DNA from: Actinomycetota bacterium
Lineage (GTDB): Bacteria; Actinomycetota; Thermoleophilia; Solirubrobacterales; Solirubrobacteraceae
NCBI GenBank assembly: GCA_005883215.1
Contig: VAYS01000007.1
Location: 124,001 to 188,000 of the forward strand
Reading direction: 5' to 3'
Length of the DNA stretch: 64,000 nt
Shown: positions 54,338 to 61,902 of the stretch, one piece after another
How positions within the stretch are numbered: position 1 is the first letter of the stretch
Layout: each line of letters begins with the position of its first letter
Program-made: the position numbers and the translations under genes
Notes under the pieces: generated by a model
What the model was told of the DNA's origin: nothing
The model's input: the letters and a program-made list of their open reading frames with translations, nothing else
Databases searched by the model: none

Positions 54338-54793
54338 ATGGCATGGACACAGCGGGTGCTGGTGGTGGCCAACCAGACCGTCGCCTCGGAGGAGCTGCAC
54401 CGCGAGCTGGTGGGTCGCCACCGCCACTGTCCGACCGCCTTCAGCCTGCTGATGCCGGCGCGTCGCACGCCGGCGGCCGAGGAGCAGCTGCACGAGGTGG
54501 TCGCGGAACTCAGGGCAAGCGGCTTGGACGTCGACGGCCGGATCGGCGACGCCGACCCCTTCTTCGCCATCCACGAGCTGTGGGATCCCCGCCGCTATGA
54601 CGAGATCCTGATCTGCACCCTTCCGGCCACCAGCTCACGTTGGCTGCAAACCAACCTGCTGCGGAGGGTCGAGCGCCGGACCGGGGCGCTGGTGAGCCAC
54701 CTTTCCGCGAGCGCTTGGGGAGGAGCTCAGCGGATCCCGGAACCGGTGCGCGAGGCCTGGACTCCAGGCCCACCGAGCCGGGTGACGGCATGA
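54338..54793 (+). CDS. Hypothetical UspA-like nucleotide-binding-fold protein
   Basis: 151 residues with an alternating alpha/beta pattern: [19 protein letters not shown] at the start, [11 protein letters not shown], then [20 protein letters not shown], which resembles the universal-stress-protein fold without the clear GxxG-x9-GS ATP motif. CAGGAGAG lies 9 nt before the ATG. Followed by an overlapping gene (ATGA). Function unknown. Confidence 0.62.
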   Translation: MAWTQRVLVVANQTVASEELHRELVGRHRHCPTAFSLLMPARRTPAAEEQLHEVVAELRASGLDVDGRIGDADPFFAIHELWDPRRYDEILICTLPATSSRWLQTNLLRRVERRTGALVSHLSASAWGGAQRIPEPVREAWTPGPPSRVTA

Positions 54794-55200
54794 AGTCGCT
54801 TCTCAGCGCCCCGCGGCCCTCGCCGGGGCCGAAAACCACGCCCCGCGCCAGCGCGGTCGCGCCGATCGCGTCCAGCAGCGAGCGAGTTACCCCTCGGGGT
54901 TCCGCCCACTGCACATACGTCGGCCTGCGTCGCTCCAGCGGCTGGGAGCTATTGGCGATCACCGCCCTGAGCACGACCACCGTCGTGCGCGAGCAGACGG
55001 GGCTCGGGCGCGATCGGGACGTGGCCGCGCAAGCCGCGCGCCTGGCCGGCGCGATCTTGGAGGACCTGACCGGGGCGGTGGTTCCGCCCGCGGCCCGGGC
55101 GTCGGTGGCCGAGCAGATCGCACCCCAGCTCGAGGGCGACACGTTCGTCTGCTACAGCAGCGACCTCCGCGGCCTGCTGCCCGAGCCCGCTTCGGACTGA
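54790..55200 (+). CDS. Hypothetical protein, coupled to upstream gene
   Basis: 136 residues starting at an ATG that overlaps the stop of the previous gene by 4 nt. The first 50 residues are low complexity; the C-terminal part (ALSTTTVVREQTGLGRDRDV, ARLAGAILEDLTGAVVPPA) looks helical and more conserved. No family recognised. Reading frame supported by coupling, not by homology. Confidence 0.42.
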   Translation: MKSLLSAPRPSPGPKTTPRASAVAPIASSSERVTPRGSAHCTYVGLRRSSGWELLAITALSTTTVVREQTGLGRDRDVAAQAARLAGAILEDLTGAVVPPAARASVAEQIAPQLEGDTFVCYSSDLRGLLPEPASD

Positions 55201-55290
55201 CCCCCAGCTCGGCGCGCGCGCGCCGGGGCGCGCGATCCTTGGCCCGGTGGACAGGCACTGCGTCCCCGGGATTCGCCAGGATGGCGCCTG

Positions 55291-56505
55291 ATGATCGACA
55301 CGACGTCGTTTCTGGTCATCGTCGCGTTTGCCGCGTTTGCCGGGGTCCTGGCCACCACTATCGAGTCGCGCCTGGCGCTCCCGGTCGTCGTCGTCGAGCT
55401 GTTGATCGGGATCCTCATCGGTCCACAGGTGCTCGCCTTGGTAGGCATCGACCGGTTCACCACCTTCTTCAGCGACCTCGGTCTGGGGATGCTGTTCTTC
55501 TTCGCCGGCTATGAGATCGACTTCGAGCACATCCGCGGGCGTCCGCTGTGGCTCGGGCTGGGGTCATGGGTAGTGTCGCTCGCCTTGGCGTACTCGATCG
55601 GCGGTGTGCTGGCGACGGCCGGGATCGTGCTCTCGCTCATCTACACCGGCTCCGCCCTGGCCACCACGGCGATCGGCACCCTGATCCCGGTGCTCAGGGA
55701 CAAGGGCGAGCTGCACACCCGCTTCGGGACCTATCTGCTCGCGGCGGGGGCGGCGGGCGAGTTCGGCCCGATCATGCTCGTCACCCTGGTTCTGTCCGGC
55801 TCTCACCCCCTCGAGGAGGCCGCGCTGCTGATCGCCTTCGTCGCGCTCGCGGTGCTCACCGGACTCCTGGCCGTGCGCTCCATGTGGCGGGGCTGGTCGG
55901 CGCTGGAGCGGACCTTCGAGGCGAGCAGCCAGCTGGCCGTGCGCCTGCTCGTCGTGCTGGTGTTCGGCTTGGCCACGCTGGCCGACCAGCTCGGGCTGGA
56001 CATCCTGCTCGGCGGCTTTGTCGCCGGCCTGATCACGCGGGCGGCGCTGAGAGGTCACGAGGTTCGGGTCTTCGAGTCCAAGATGACCGCTCTGGGCTAC
56101 GGCCTGCTGATCCCGTTCTTCTTCCTCGTCAGCGGGATGAAGTTCGACGGCGCATCGCTGATCTCCAGCCCGTCCGCCGCGTTCAAGCTGCCGCTATTCC
56201 TGGTGCTGATGCTGATCGTGCGCGGCACCCCCGCCCTGCTCTTCTACCGCGGCGCGCTCCCGGCGCGCGACCGGCTGGCGCTGGCCTTCTACTCGGCGAC
56301 CGCGCTCCCGCTGGTGGTGGCCATCACCTCGATCGCGACCAGCACACATCACATGCGCGAGAGCACGGCGGCGTCGCTGGTCGGCGCGGCGATCCTGTCC
56401 ACGCTCATCTACCCGCTGGTGGGAGCCGCGCTGCGCCGGGGCCAGGCCGAGGCACAAGGCGAAGAACCGGAGGCCGCCGGGGAGCCGGCCGCCGCCCGGG
56501 CGTGA
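55291..56505 (+). CDS. Cation:proton antiporter, CPA2 family
   Basis: A 404-residue polytopic Na+/H+ exchanger-type protein with about 11-12 membrane helices. Family features are the early helix pair with VVVVELLIGILIGPQ and GLGMLFFFAGYEIDF, the crossover region SALATTAIGTLIPVL and GEFGPIML, and a late DILLGGFVAGL. It lacks the KTN/TrkA-N cytoplasmic domain of KefB/KefC; only a short Glu/Ala-rich tail follows. Exchanges Na+ or K+ for protons. AGGATGG precedes the ATG. Confidence 0.9.
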   Translation: MIDTTSFLVIVAFAAFAGVLATTIESRLALPVVVVELLIGILIGPQVLALVGIDRFTTFFSDLGLGMLFFFAGYEIDFEHIRGRPLWLGLGSWVVSLALAYSIGGVLATAGIVLSLIYTGSALATTAIGTLIPVLRDKGELHTRFGTYLLAAGAAGEFGPIMLVTLVLSGSHPLEEAALLIAFVALAVLTGLLAVRSMWRGWSALERTFEASSQLAVRLLVVLVFGLATLADQLGLDILLGGFVAGLITRAALRGHEVRVFESKMTALGYGLLIPFFFLVSGMKFDGASLISSPSAAFKLPLFLVLMLIVRGTPALLFYRGALPARDRLALAFYSATALPLVVAITSIATSTHHMRESTAASLVGAAILSTLIYPLVGAALRRGQAEAQGEEPEAAGEPAAARA

Positions 56506-56528
56506 CCCCGAGGGCGTCCGCGGCGCCG

Positions 56529-56552
56529 CCCGCCGGGGTGGCCGCCGGCGGG
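56529..56552. terminator. Bidirectional stem-loop between antiporter and M23 genes
   Basis: CCCGCCGG (56529-56536) and CCGGCGGG (56545-56552) form a perfect 8 bp stem around 8 nt between convergent stop codons. Confidence 0.5.
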
Positions 56553-56554
56553 TC

Positions 56555-57511
56555 TCAGTGCGAGCGCCGATAGAGGGCGTTGACCAGCGCCGAGACCGCC
56601 GACGCCGTCTGGCCCCAGCCCGGACAGCACGTCGGTCCGCCCGGTGGGGTGGCGCCGATCTCCAGGTGGGGGCCTGAGGAGATGCCGACCACGCCGCAGC
56701 CCACCTCGGCTATCGGCTGGCCCGCCCGCACGCGCTGGCCGGGCTGCACCAGCGCCGGCGCCGCGTGCCCGTAGTAAAACGACCAGCCCGCGTAGGGCCC
56801 GTTGTCCACCCGCACCACCGGGGCGTAGGGGCCAAACCCCGAGATCCCGGTCTGGACCACCGTCCCGTCGGTGATCGCCACCTCCACCGCGGCCGGCCCG
56901 CAGGCCGCCCCGTTGGTGGAGATGTCGACGCCCTGGTCCAGCGTCCAGCCGCCGGGCGAGACCACGACCTTTAGCGGCTGGATCGGGAAGGCCCAGTGCC
57001 CTCCGCCCACGGTGGGGTACGACGGCCGCTGGTTAAAGGACTGGGCGGTGTTTCCCTCCGGGACCGCCAGACCCGACCTGCGGGCCTGGGCGAGCTCAGC
57101 GCGCACTTCGGCGTCGGAGGGGGCCCCCGGGGCGACGCGGGCCGCCGAGCCACTGGCCGGGTGCGTGGGCAGGGGGTCGGGGGAGGAGCCGACCTTCCCG
57201 GTCACCGTCCCGCCGGCGCCGCCGTCGGCGCCCGCGCCGGCGCCCGAACCCGCGGTGCGTGGGGCACGACGGACCGGGTCGCGGGCGGCCACCAGGTGGG
57301 TGGGGCCGGTCGGCTTGCCCGCCGCCGGGCTGCCGGTGGCCGCGTCCCCGGCTCGTCCCGAGCCCGAGCCCCCGCCGCAGCCGCCTGCGGCCAGGACCCA
57401 GACCAGGCACGCACCGACGGCCGCTCCGCCGACCCGTCCCGGCGGGCGCCGAGCCCCAGCGCGGTGCTCGTGCGCGGGCGGCTGGCTCGGGGCCGGGCGG
57501 CGCAAGGACAT
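56555..57511 (-). CDS. M23/LytM-like peptidase domain protein, probable lipoprotein
   Basis: 318 residues. An N-terminal basic and hydrophobic signal ends in VLAAGGCGGG, a lipoprotein-like cysteine (the -3 residue is Ala, so not ideal). A Gly/Ala/Pro-rich linker (about 50-150) precedes the LytM-like domain: TLDQGVDIST in place of the usual HxGxD zinc motif, YYGHAAPALV, and GPHLEIG with the HxE/H position kept. The missing first His means activity is doubtful. Such proteins cut or bind peptidoglycan. Start ATG 57511 with TACGCT (57520-57525) 8 nt upstream. Confidence 0.78.
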   Translation of the reverse strand: MSLRRPAPSQPPAHEHRAGARRPPGRVGGAAVGACLVWVLAAGGCGGGSGSGRAGDAATGSPAAGKPTGPTHLVAARDPVRRAPRTAGSGAGAGADGGAGGTVTGKVGSSPDPLPTHPASGSAARVAPGAPSDAEVRAELAQARRSGLAVPEGNTAQSFNQRPSYPTVGGGHWAFPIQPLKVVVSPGGWTLDQGVDISTNGAACGPAAVEVAITDGTVVQTGISGFGPYAPVVRVDNGPYAGWSFYYGHAAPALVQPGQRVRAGQPIAEVGCGVVGISSGPHLEIGATPPGGPTCCPGWGQTASAVSALVNALYRRSH

Positions 57512-57519
57512 GCCCAAAG

Positions 57520-57525
57520 AGCGTA
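57520..57525 (-). promoter_or_regulatory. -10 box of M23-like gene, leaderless arrangement
   Basis: TACGCT on the minus strand, 8 nt before the ATG at 57511. Confidence 0.35.
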
Positions 57526-57577
57526 ATCGCGACCGAGACCGAGAGCGCCGGGAGCCCGCCGCGCCGCGCCGGCGCCG

Positions 57578-58792
57578 CTAGCCCTCCGCCGGCGCGGTGC
57601 CGCGCACGCGCTGGCGCGCGCCGGCGAAGCGCAGCGCCTCGTAGGCCACCAGGCCGCAGGTGAGCGCCGCCGCCACCGCGATGCCCACCAGGGCGGGGGC
57701 ATGGGCGAGCGCCGGGATCGCCGCCAGCAGCACCACCGCGCACACCAGCCGCTGGCGGTTGAGCGTCCCCAGGTTGCGCAGGCGGAAGGCGACCAGGCCG
57801 AGCAGGTTCAGCGCGCAGCCCCCGAGCAGGGCCACCGCGCCGATGGTGCCCAGGTCGCGGCTCTGGACCGCCAGCCCACGCTTGATTCCGAAGGCGGCGA
57901 TGATGATCCCGGCGACGATCGGGAAGTGCAGGTAGGTGTAGGAGTCCCGCGCCATCCCCACCTGCTGGGCGAAGGGCAGCGAACGCAGGCGGCGTTCGGC
58001 CACCAGCGCCACCACGTCGAAGTACACCCACCACAGGGCGCCGGCCACCGCCAGCCCGAGCAGGGCCTCGCCCACCAGCCGGGCGCCGATCGGCAGCCCG
58101 CTGGCGCCCACGCCGATGGCGACGACCGACTCGCCCAGGGCGATGATCACGATCAGCCCGTGGCGCTCGGCGAAGTGCCCGGGCGACAGGCGCCAGCCGC
58201 CCGTGCCGCTGAGAAAGGCGCTGCTCCAGTCGATCGCCAGGGCCACTAGCCACAGCGCGTCGCGCAGCGACGGGTTGACCACCGAGGCAACCACCAGGAT
58301 CGTCGGCCCCAGGGTCAGGCCCGGGGCCAGGCGTCGCAGCGCGCCGCGCAGCGGGGCGTCATCCCGGGCGGCGAGCAGGTACAGCGCGACCTGCAAAAGC
58401 CGCATGGCCAGGTAGGCCAGGGCGAAGACTTCGGCGTCGCCGCGAAACGCGCCGGGTACCGCCAGGGAGGCGATCAGCATCGCGCCCATCGCCGCGAACA
58501 CCACCAGGCGGGCCACTCCCTCCTCGGGATTGACCGTGTTGGTCAACCAGGCGTACGCCGCCCATGCCCACCACAGCGCGGCCAGGACCAGGACCCCGTG
58601 GCCGAGCCCGCTCCAGGACGGGTGCTGGCTGAGCAGCCCGGTGACCTGGGTGATGGCGAACACGAAAACCAGGTCGAAGAACAGCTCCAGCGGGGTCACG
58701 CGCTCGTCGACCGAGGACGCCGAGCGCTCCTGGGGCGCGGCGTCTGCCGCCGGCCCGTCGGCGCCCGAAGGTCTGATCTGGAGCCGGGGCAT
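57578..58792 (-). CDS. Low temperature requirement protein A (LtrA) family
   Basis: A 404-residue integral membrane protein with about ten helices. The family signature at the N-terminus is VTPLELFFDLVFVFAITQVT, then LWWAWAAYAWLTN and, in the middle, GHFAERHGLIVIIALGES. First described in Listeria for growth in the cold; the molecular role is still unknown. Start ATG 58792 with TAACGT 8 nt upstream. A decayed second copy of the N-terminus is at about 52.8 kb. Confidence 0.93.
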   Translation of the reverse strand: MPRLQIRPSGADGPAADAAPQERSASSVDERVTPLELFFDLVFVFAITQVTGLLSQHPSWSGLGHGVLVLAALWWAWAAYAWLTNTVNPEEGVARLVVFAAMGAMLIASLAVPGAFRGDAEVFALAYLAMRLLQVALYLLAARDDAPLRGALRRLAPGLTLGPTILVVASVVNPSLRDALWLVALAIDWSSAFLSGTGGWRLSPGHFAERHGLIVIIALGESVVAIGVGASGLPIGARLVGEALLGLAVAGALWWVYFDVVALVAERRLRSLPFAQQVGMARDSYTYLHFPIVAGIIIAAFGIKRGLAVQSRDLGTIGAVALLGGCALNLLGLVAFRLRNLGTLNRQRLVCAVVLLAAIPALAHAPALVGIAVAAALTCGLVAYEALRFAGARQRVRGTAPAEG

Positions 58793-58800
58793 GGCGCACA

Positions 58801-58806
58801 ACGTTA
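58801..58806 (-). promoter_or_regulatory. -10 box of ltrA, leaderless arrangement
   Basis: TAACGT on the minus strand, 8 nt before the ATG at 58792. Confidence 0.4.
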
Positions 58807-58854
58807 GGGCGCCGAGCGATCCCGGGGCCGGCGCCCGCAGGGACGGCGCCGCAG

Positions 58855-58860
58855 TACCCT
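58855..58860 (+). promoter_or_regulatory. -10 box of secreted protein gene, leaderless arrangement
   Basis: TACCCT, 7 nt before GTG 58868; it decides the GTG start. Confidence 0.45.
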
Positions 58861-58867
58861 GCCCAGC

Positions 58868-60280
58868 GTGGGCAGGGAGTCCAGCAGCCGGACGGGGGGG
58901 CGCGCGCTGGCGCTCGCCGCCGCGCTGGCGCTCGCCGCCGCGCTGGCGCTCGCCGCGCTCGCTCCCGCCGCCGCGCTGGCCGGCAGCTCCCCGCCGCCGG
59001 GCTGTGACCCGGTGGCGCTTGGCGACGTCGTCCCCGGCAGCGCCCAGGTGTGCGTCCACCACGTGCTGGTCACCGCCACGACCAACGGCCAGGAGCAGAA
59101 CCAGACGACGTTCACCGTCACCGACACCCCCGGCCACGTCGCGACGCTAACCGCCACCGTCCCCAACTGGTGGCCGTCGGGCCCCCCGACCGCCGGGATG
59201 GTGATCACGATGTGGGGTCACCGAAACGCCGCCGGCGAGTTTGCCGTCGACCGGTGGATCGACCTCACCCACGGGACCGGCCCGGCGCCCGACGGGCCCT
59301 ACGCCCAGGCCGACGCCCTCGCGGTCGCATCCGGTCAGGTCCCCGAGCACCGGATGGTGTGGGTGGCGACCTACGTCTACCTGCTCGATCCGCAGGACAC
59401 CGGCGACGGGGACATCCACGTGCAGACCGCCAACGGCTGCCCCGCCGCGGGCGTGACCACGGAAACGACTCCGCCGCTTCGCGGCTACGTCGATCACCCC
59501 GCCCTTCCCGGCCTGACCAGCAGCAGCGACGAGTCGGACCCGGCCCACAACCACCTCGCCGACGCCCCGCCGGTCGGCGTGCCGGTGGTGATCCTGGGGG
59601 CCGTCCGCTACGACTACGGCTTTGGCTGGCGCGAGCTTCACCCGATCCGGGCCTGGCGATTTGCCACGCCGGCCGAAGCCGGGGCGCTGGCCAGCGCGTG
59701 CGCGGCCCGCCCGGTCCCGCAGCTCGACCACAGCGCCCCGGTGCCGGTGCCGTTCGGGACGCCGCCGTGTACCGACGGCAGCGAGTTCGGCGATCCGGCG
59801 AGCCTCTACTCGGCGTGCGGGCCCCAGTGCTACGTGGCCCACACCGCGATCGGCGAGCCCGAGCAGCTGGCGGGACCGTGCGACGGGATCGAGCCGGTGG
59901 TCACTCCCTCCCAGGAGGGGATGTCAGAGACAAGGGCCAGCTCGACTTCGCCCTTGCCCTTGACGCCCGCGGGGGCCGTCGAGGGCGCGTCGGATGCCGC
60001 GCGGGGAGCACAGGCCGCGCTCGCGCGCATCTACGGGCGCATCTGCAAGGGGCTGCTCGGGCCGGGCGGCCAGCGCGGGGCGCCGTTTCACCTGTGCCTG
60101 GACGCGATGGCGCGCCTGGCCGGCGGCGAGACGCGGTCGGCCCGCGCCGCGTGCCGACGCGAGCAGCGCCGCTCGCCGCGGGGGCGCCGCCGCACCCGCG
60201 ACCGCTACTCCCGCCGCTGCCAGGCGGCGGGAGTAGCGTTGCTGCGCTCGCTGTCGCACGCGCGCATCCGCGAGGGGTAG
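58868..60280 (+). CDS. Secreted protein of unknown function
   Basis: 470 residues. A signal peptide (1-38) is built from a tandem DNA repeat giving ALALAA three times. The mature protein has a beta-rich N-terminal half (TFTVTDTPGHVATLTATVPN; possibly OB-like), an HNHLADAPPVGVPVVILGAV block, six or more cysteines and a basic C-terminal region (about 430-465, RREQRRSPRGRRR). No family recognised. GTG 58868 is chosen by the TACCCT box 7 nt upstream. Convergent with the universal stress protein gene, 7 nt apart. Confidence 0.75.
   Translation: MGRESSSRTGGRALALAAALALAAALALAALAPAAALAGSSPPPGCDPVALGDVVPGSAQVCVHHVLVTATTNGQEQNQTTFTVTDTPGHVATLTATVPNWWPSGPPTAGMVITMWGHRNAAGEFAVDRWIDLTHGTGPAPDGPYAQADALAVASGQVPEHRMVWVATYVYLLDPQDTGDGDIHVQTANGCPAAGVTTETTPPLRGYVDHPALPGLTSSSDESDPAHNHLADAPPVGVPVVILGAVRYDYGFGWRELHPIRAWRFATPAEAGALASACAARPVPQLDHSAPVPVPFGTPPCTDGSEFGDPASLYSACGPQCYVAHTAIGEPEQLAGPCDGIEPVVTPSQEGMSETRASSTSPLPLTPAGAVEGASDAARGAQAALARIYGRICKGLLGPGGQRGAPFHLCLDAMARLAGGETRSARAACRREQRRSPRGRRRTRDRYSRRCQAAGVALLRSLSHARIREG
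58904..58957 (+). repeat. Three 18 bp tandem repeats in a signal-peptide region
   Basis: The unit GCGCTGGCGCTCGCCGCC occurs three times (58904-58921, 58922-58939, 58940-58957, the last with one change), encoding the hydrophobic core of the signal peptide. Copy number could vary by slippage. Confidence 0.8.
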
Positions 60281-60287
60281 AGACCGT

Positions 60288-60728
60288 CTAGTCCGGCTCG
60301 TCCTGGCGATGGACGATCAGCATCGGGACGTCGGCGCGGAAGTGGACGTCGGCGGCGACGCTGCCCAGCAGGGTGGATCGCAGCCTCCCGCGCCCCCGCG
60401 AGCCCAACACCACCAGGTCGTGAGCGCCCGGCTCGAGCTCCTCCAGGATGCGGGTCGCCGGGTCGCCCTCGCGCCAGACCGTGGTGAGCCCGATGTCCTG
60501 AGGCGCGCCGTCGGCGAGCTCCCGGAGGATCGCCTTGCTCTCGTCCTCGGCCTCGGCCTGTAGCGCCCCGATGTTCACGCCGGCGCGGTAGACGAAGCTC
60601 GGCAGCGGCGCGAGCACGGTCATCAACGTCAGGCGCGCGTTTAACGCGCGGGCGAGCCCGACGGCGTGGTCGAACGCCCCCCGGGAGGTCTCAGAGCCGT
60701 CGACGGCGACCAGAATGCTGCGGTACAC
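60288..60728 (-). CDS. Universal stress protein (UspA family)
   Basis: 146 residues, single Usp domain, starting YRSILVAVDGSETSRGAFDH and carrying the ATP-binding motif G-2x-G-9x-G-S (GSRGRGRLRSTLLGS), so an ATP-binding type. Modulates stress or dormancy responses in relatives. GTG 60728 is used; TAGGAT (60738-60743) lies 9 nt upstream and contains the stop codon of the preceding esterase gene. Third gene after cytochrome c and esterase on this strand. Confidence 0.92.
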   Translation of the reverse strand: MYRSILVAVDGSETSRGAFDHAVGLARALNARLTLMTVLAPLPSFVYRAGVNIGALQAEAEDESKAILRELADGAPQDIGLTTVWREGDPATRILEELEPGAHDLVVLGSRGRGRLRSTLLGSVAADVHFRADVPMLIVHRQDEPD

Positions 60729-60740
60729 CGGGGCGCGATC

Positions 60741-61391
60741 CTAGTCCAGCAGCTCGGCCAGCCAGGCGGCCCGGCGGGGGAGCACGGCGGGGTCGATGGT
60801 GTGGCCGACCGGGGACTCGTCATAGACGACGGCCAGCTCGCGCTCGGTCAGCCAATCGCGGGCCTGGCGCCCGAAGGAGACCTCGATCACCGGGTCCAGC
60901 GTGCCGTGGGCGAGCGCGGCGACCACCTGGCGGTGGCCTTCGACCGTGAGCCTCGGCTGGGGGACCTGGGGCATGAAGCCGCTGAACCCCAGCACCCCGG
61001 CGGGGGCGGGGCGCCCCTCGCCGAACGCCAGACCGAGACACATCACCGCCCCCTGGGAAAAGCCCCCGAGCACCGTGCGCCCCCACGGCACCCCCAGCTC
61101 CTCGGCCGTCGCCGTGGCCCACGAACCCAGCGTCCGATAGGACGCCATAAAAGTCTCCGGGTCCGGGAACCCGACCCGCCGGGAGATGTACCAGTGCCAG
61201 CCCCCCGGGGGGAGGGCGAGCGGGGCGCGCGGGCAGACCACGTGCAGTCGCCCGCCGGGGTCGAGCGCGTCGGCCAGGGGCGCCAGGTCGTGCTCGTCGA
61301 CACCGCGACCGTGCAGCAGGAACAGCAGTCCGGCCGGCGCGGCGCTGGCCGGTCGGTGGACGCTGGCGAGGGCCGCCGCCGGGCGGGGCAC
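60741..61391 (-). CDS. Phospholipase/carboxylesterase family alpha/beta hydrolase
   Basis: 216 residues. The oxyanion region LHGRG (26-30), nucleophile elbow GFSQG (Ser112), an Asp in HGTLDPVI and a His in SPVGHTID give a full catalytic triad. The family (Pfam Abhydrolase_2) hydrolyses acyl esters or acyl-cysteine. Cytoplasmic, no signal peptide. GTG 61391 starts 1 nt after the cytochrome c gene stop, so the two are co-transcribed. Confidence 0.9.
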   Translation of the reverse strand: MPRPAAALASVHRPASAAPAGLLFLLHGRGVDEHDLAPLADALDPGGRLHVVCPRAPLALPPGGWHWYISRRVGFPDPETFMASYRTLGSWATATAEELGVPWGRTVLGGFSQGAVMCLGLAFGEGRPAPAGVLGFSGFMPQVPQPRLTVEGHRQVVAALAHGTLDPVIEVSFGRQARDWLTERELAVVYDESPVGHTIDPAVLPRRAAWLAELLD

Positions 61392-61392
61392 G

Positions 61393-61734
61393 TCAGGGGG
61401 CCAGCCGGGCCTGGGCGGCCGCGACGTATCGGGAGACGGCGTGGATCTGGTCTTCGCTCAGCCGCTGGCGCACGGGCATGACCCGCACGAAGCTCTCCAC
61501 CTCGGCCACCGACATGCGCCGGCGGGCCAGGTCTCCACCGAGCACGTGCCCCGACTCGTGGCCGGACAGCGTGTGGCAGGCGGTGCACTCAGAGCTGAAC
61601 ACGTGCGCGCCGGAGGGAGGCTCCGCGCCGCAGCCGCCGCCGGCGGCGCCCACCAGGGCCAGCGCCGCGGCGGTCGCCGCGCGCGCGCGCCGGACCGGTG
61701 GGCGGGGTAAGGCATGCGCTGAGCGCCCACGCAC
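61393..61734 (-). CDS. Membrane-anchored or lipoprotein monoheme cytochrome c
   Basis: 113 residues. A basic N-terminus and hydrophobic stretch end in AAGGGCGAE, a possible lipoprotein cysteine. One haem site CTACH (50-54) follows VFSSECTACHTLSGHESGH, with Met74 or Met86 as the likely second axial ligand. A small electron carrier outside the membrane. GTG 61734 is chosen (CATGCT 6 nt upstream); divergent from the arylsulfotransferase-like gene. Confidence 0.85.
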   Translation of the reverse strand: MRGRSAHALPRPPVRRARAATAAALALVGAAGGGCGAEPPSGAHVFSSECTACHTLSGHESGHVLGGDLARRRMSVAEVESFVRVMPVRQRLSEDQIHAVSRYVAAAQARLAP

Positions 61735-61792
61735 CGGGCAAGCATGCCAGCCCCGCGCTGGCCTTCGCCGGCTTGGCAGGCGGGGGGGCGAC

Positions 61793-61798
61793 TAGAAT
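61793..61798 (+). promoter_or_regulatory. -10 box of the arylsulfotransferase-like gene
   Basis: TAGAAT, a strong -10, with transcription expected near 61805 and a leader of about 55-100 nt depending on the start codon used. Confidence 0.45.
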
Positions 61799-61902
61799 GC
61801 CGCGCCCCGCCGGGCTCTGGTGGGCCCGGCCGCGGCCGCAACTCAGGGATCGGCCTCGGTTTGCAGCAGCCGGGCCGCGTTCTCGTCTTCGCCACGATCC
61901 GC

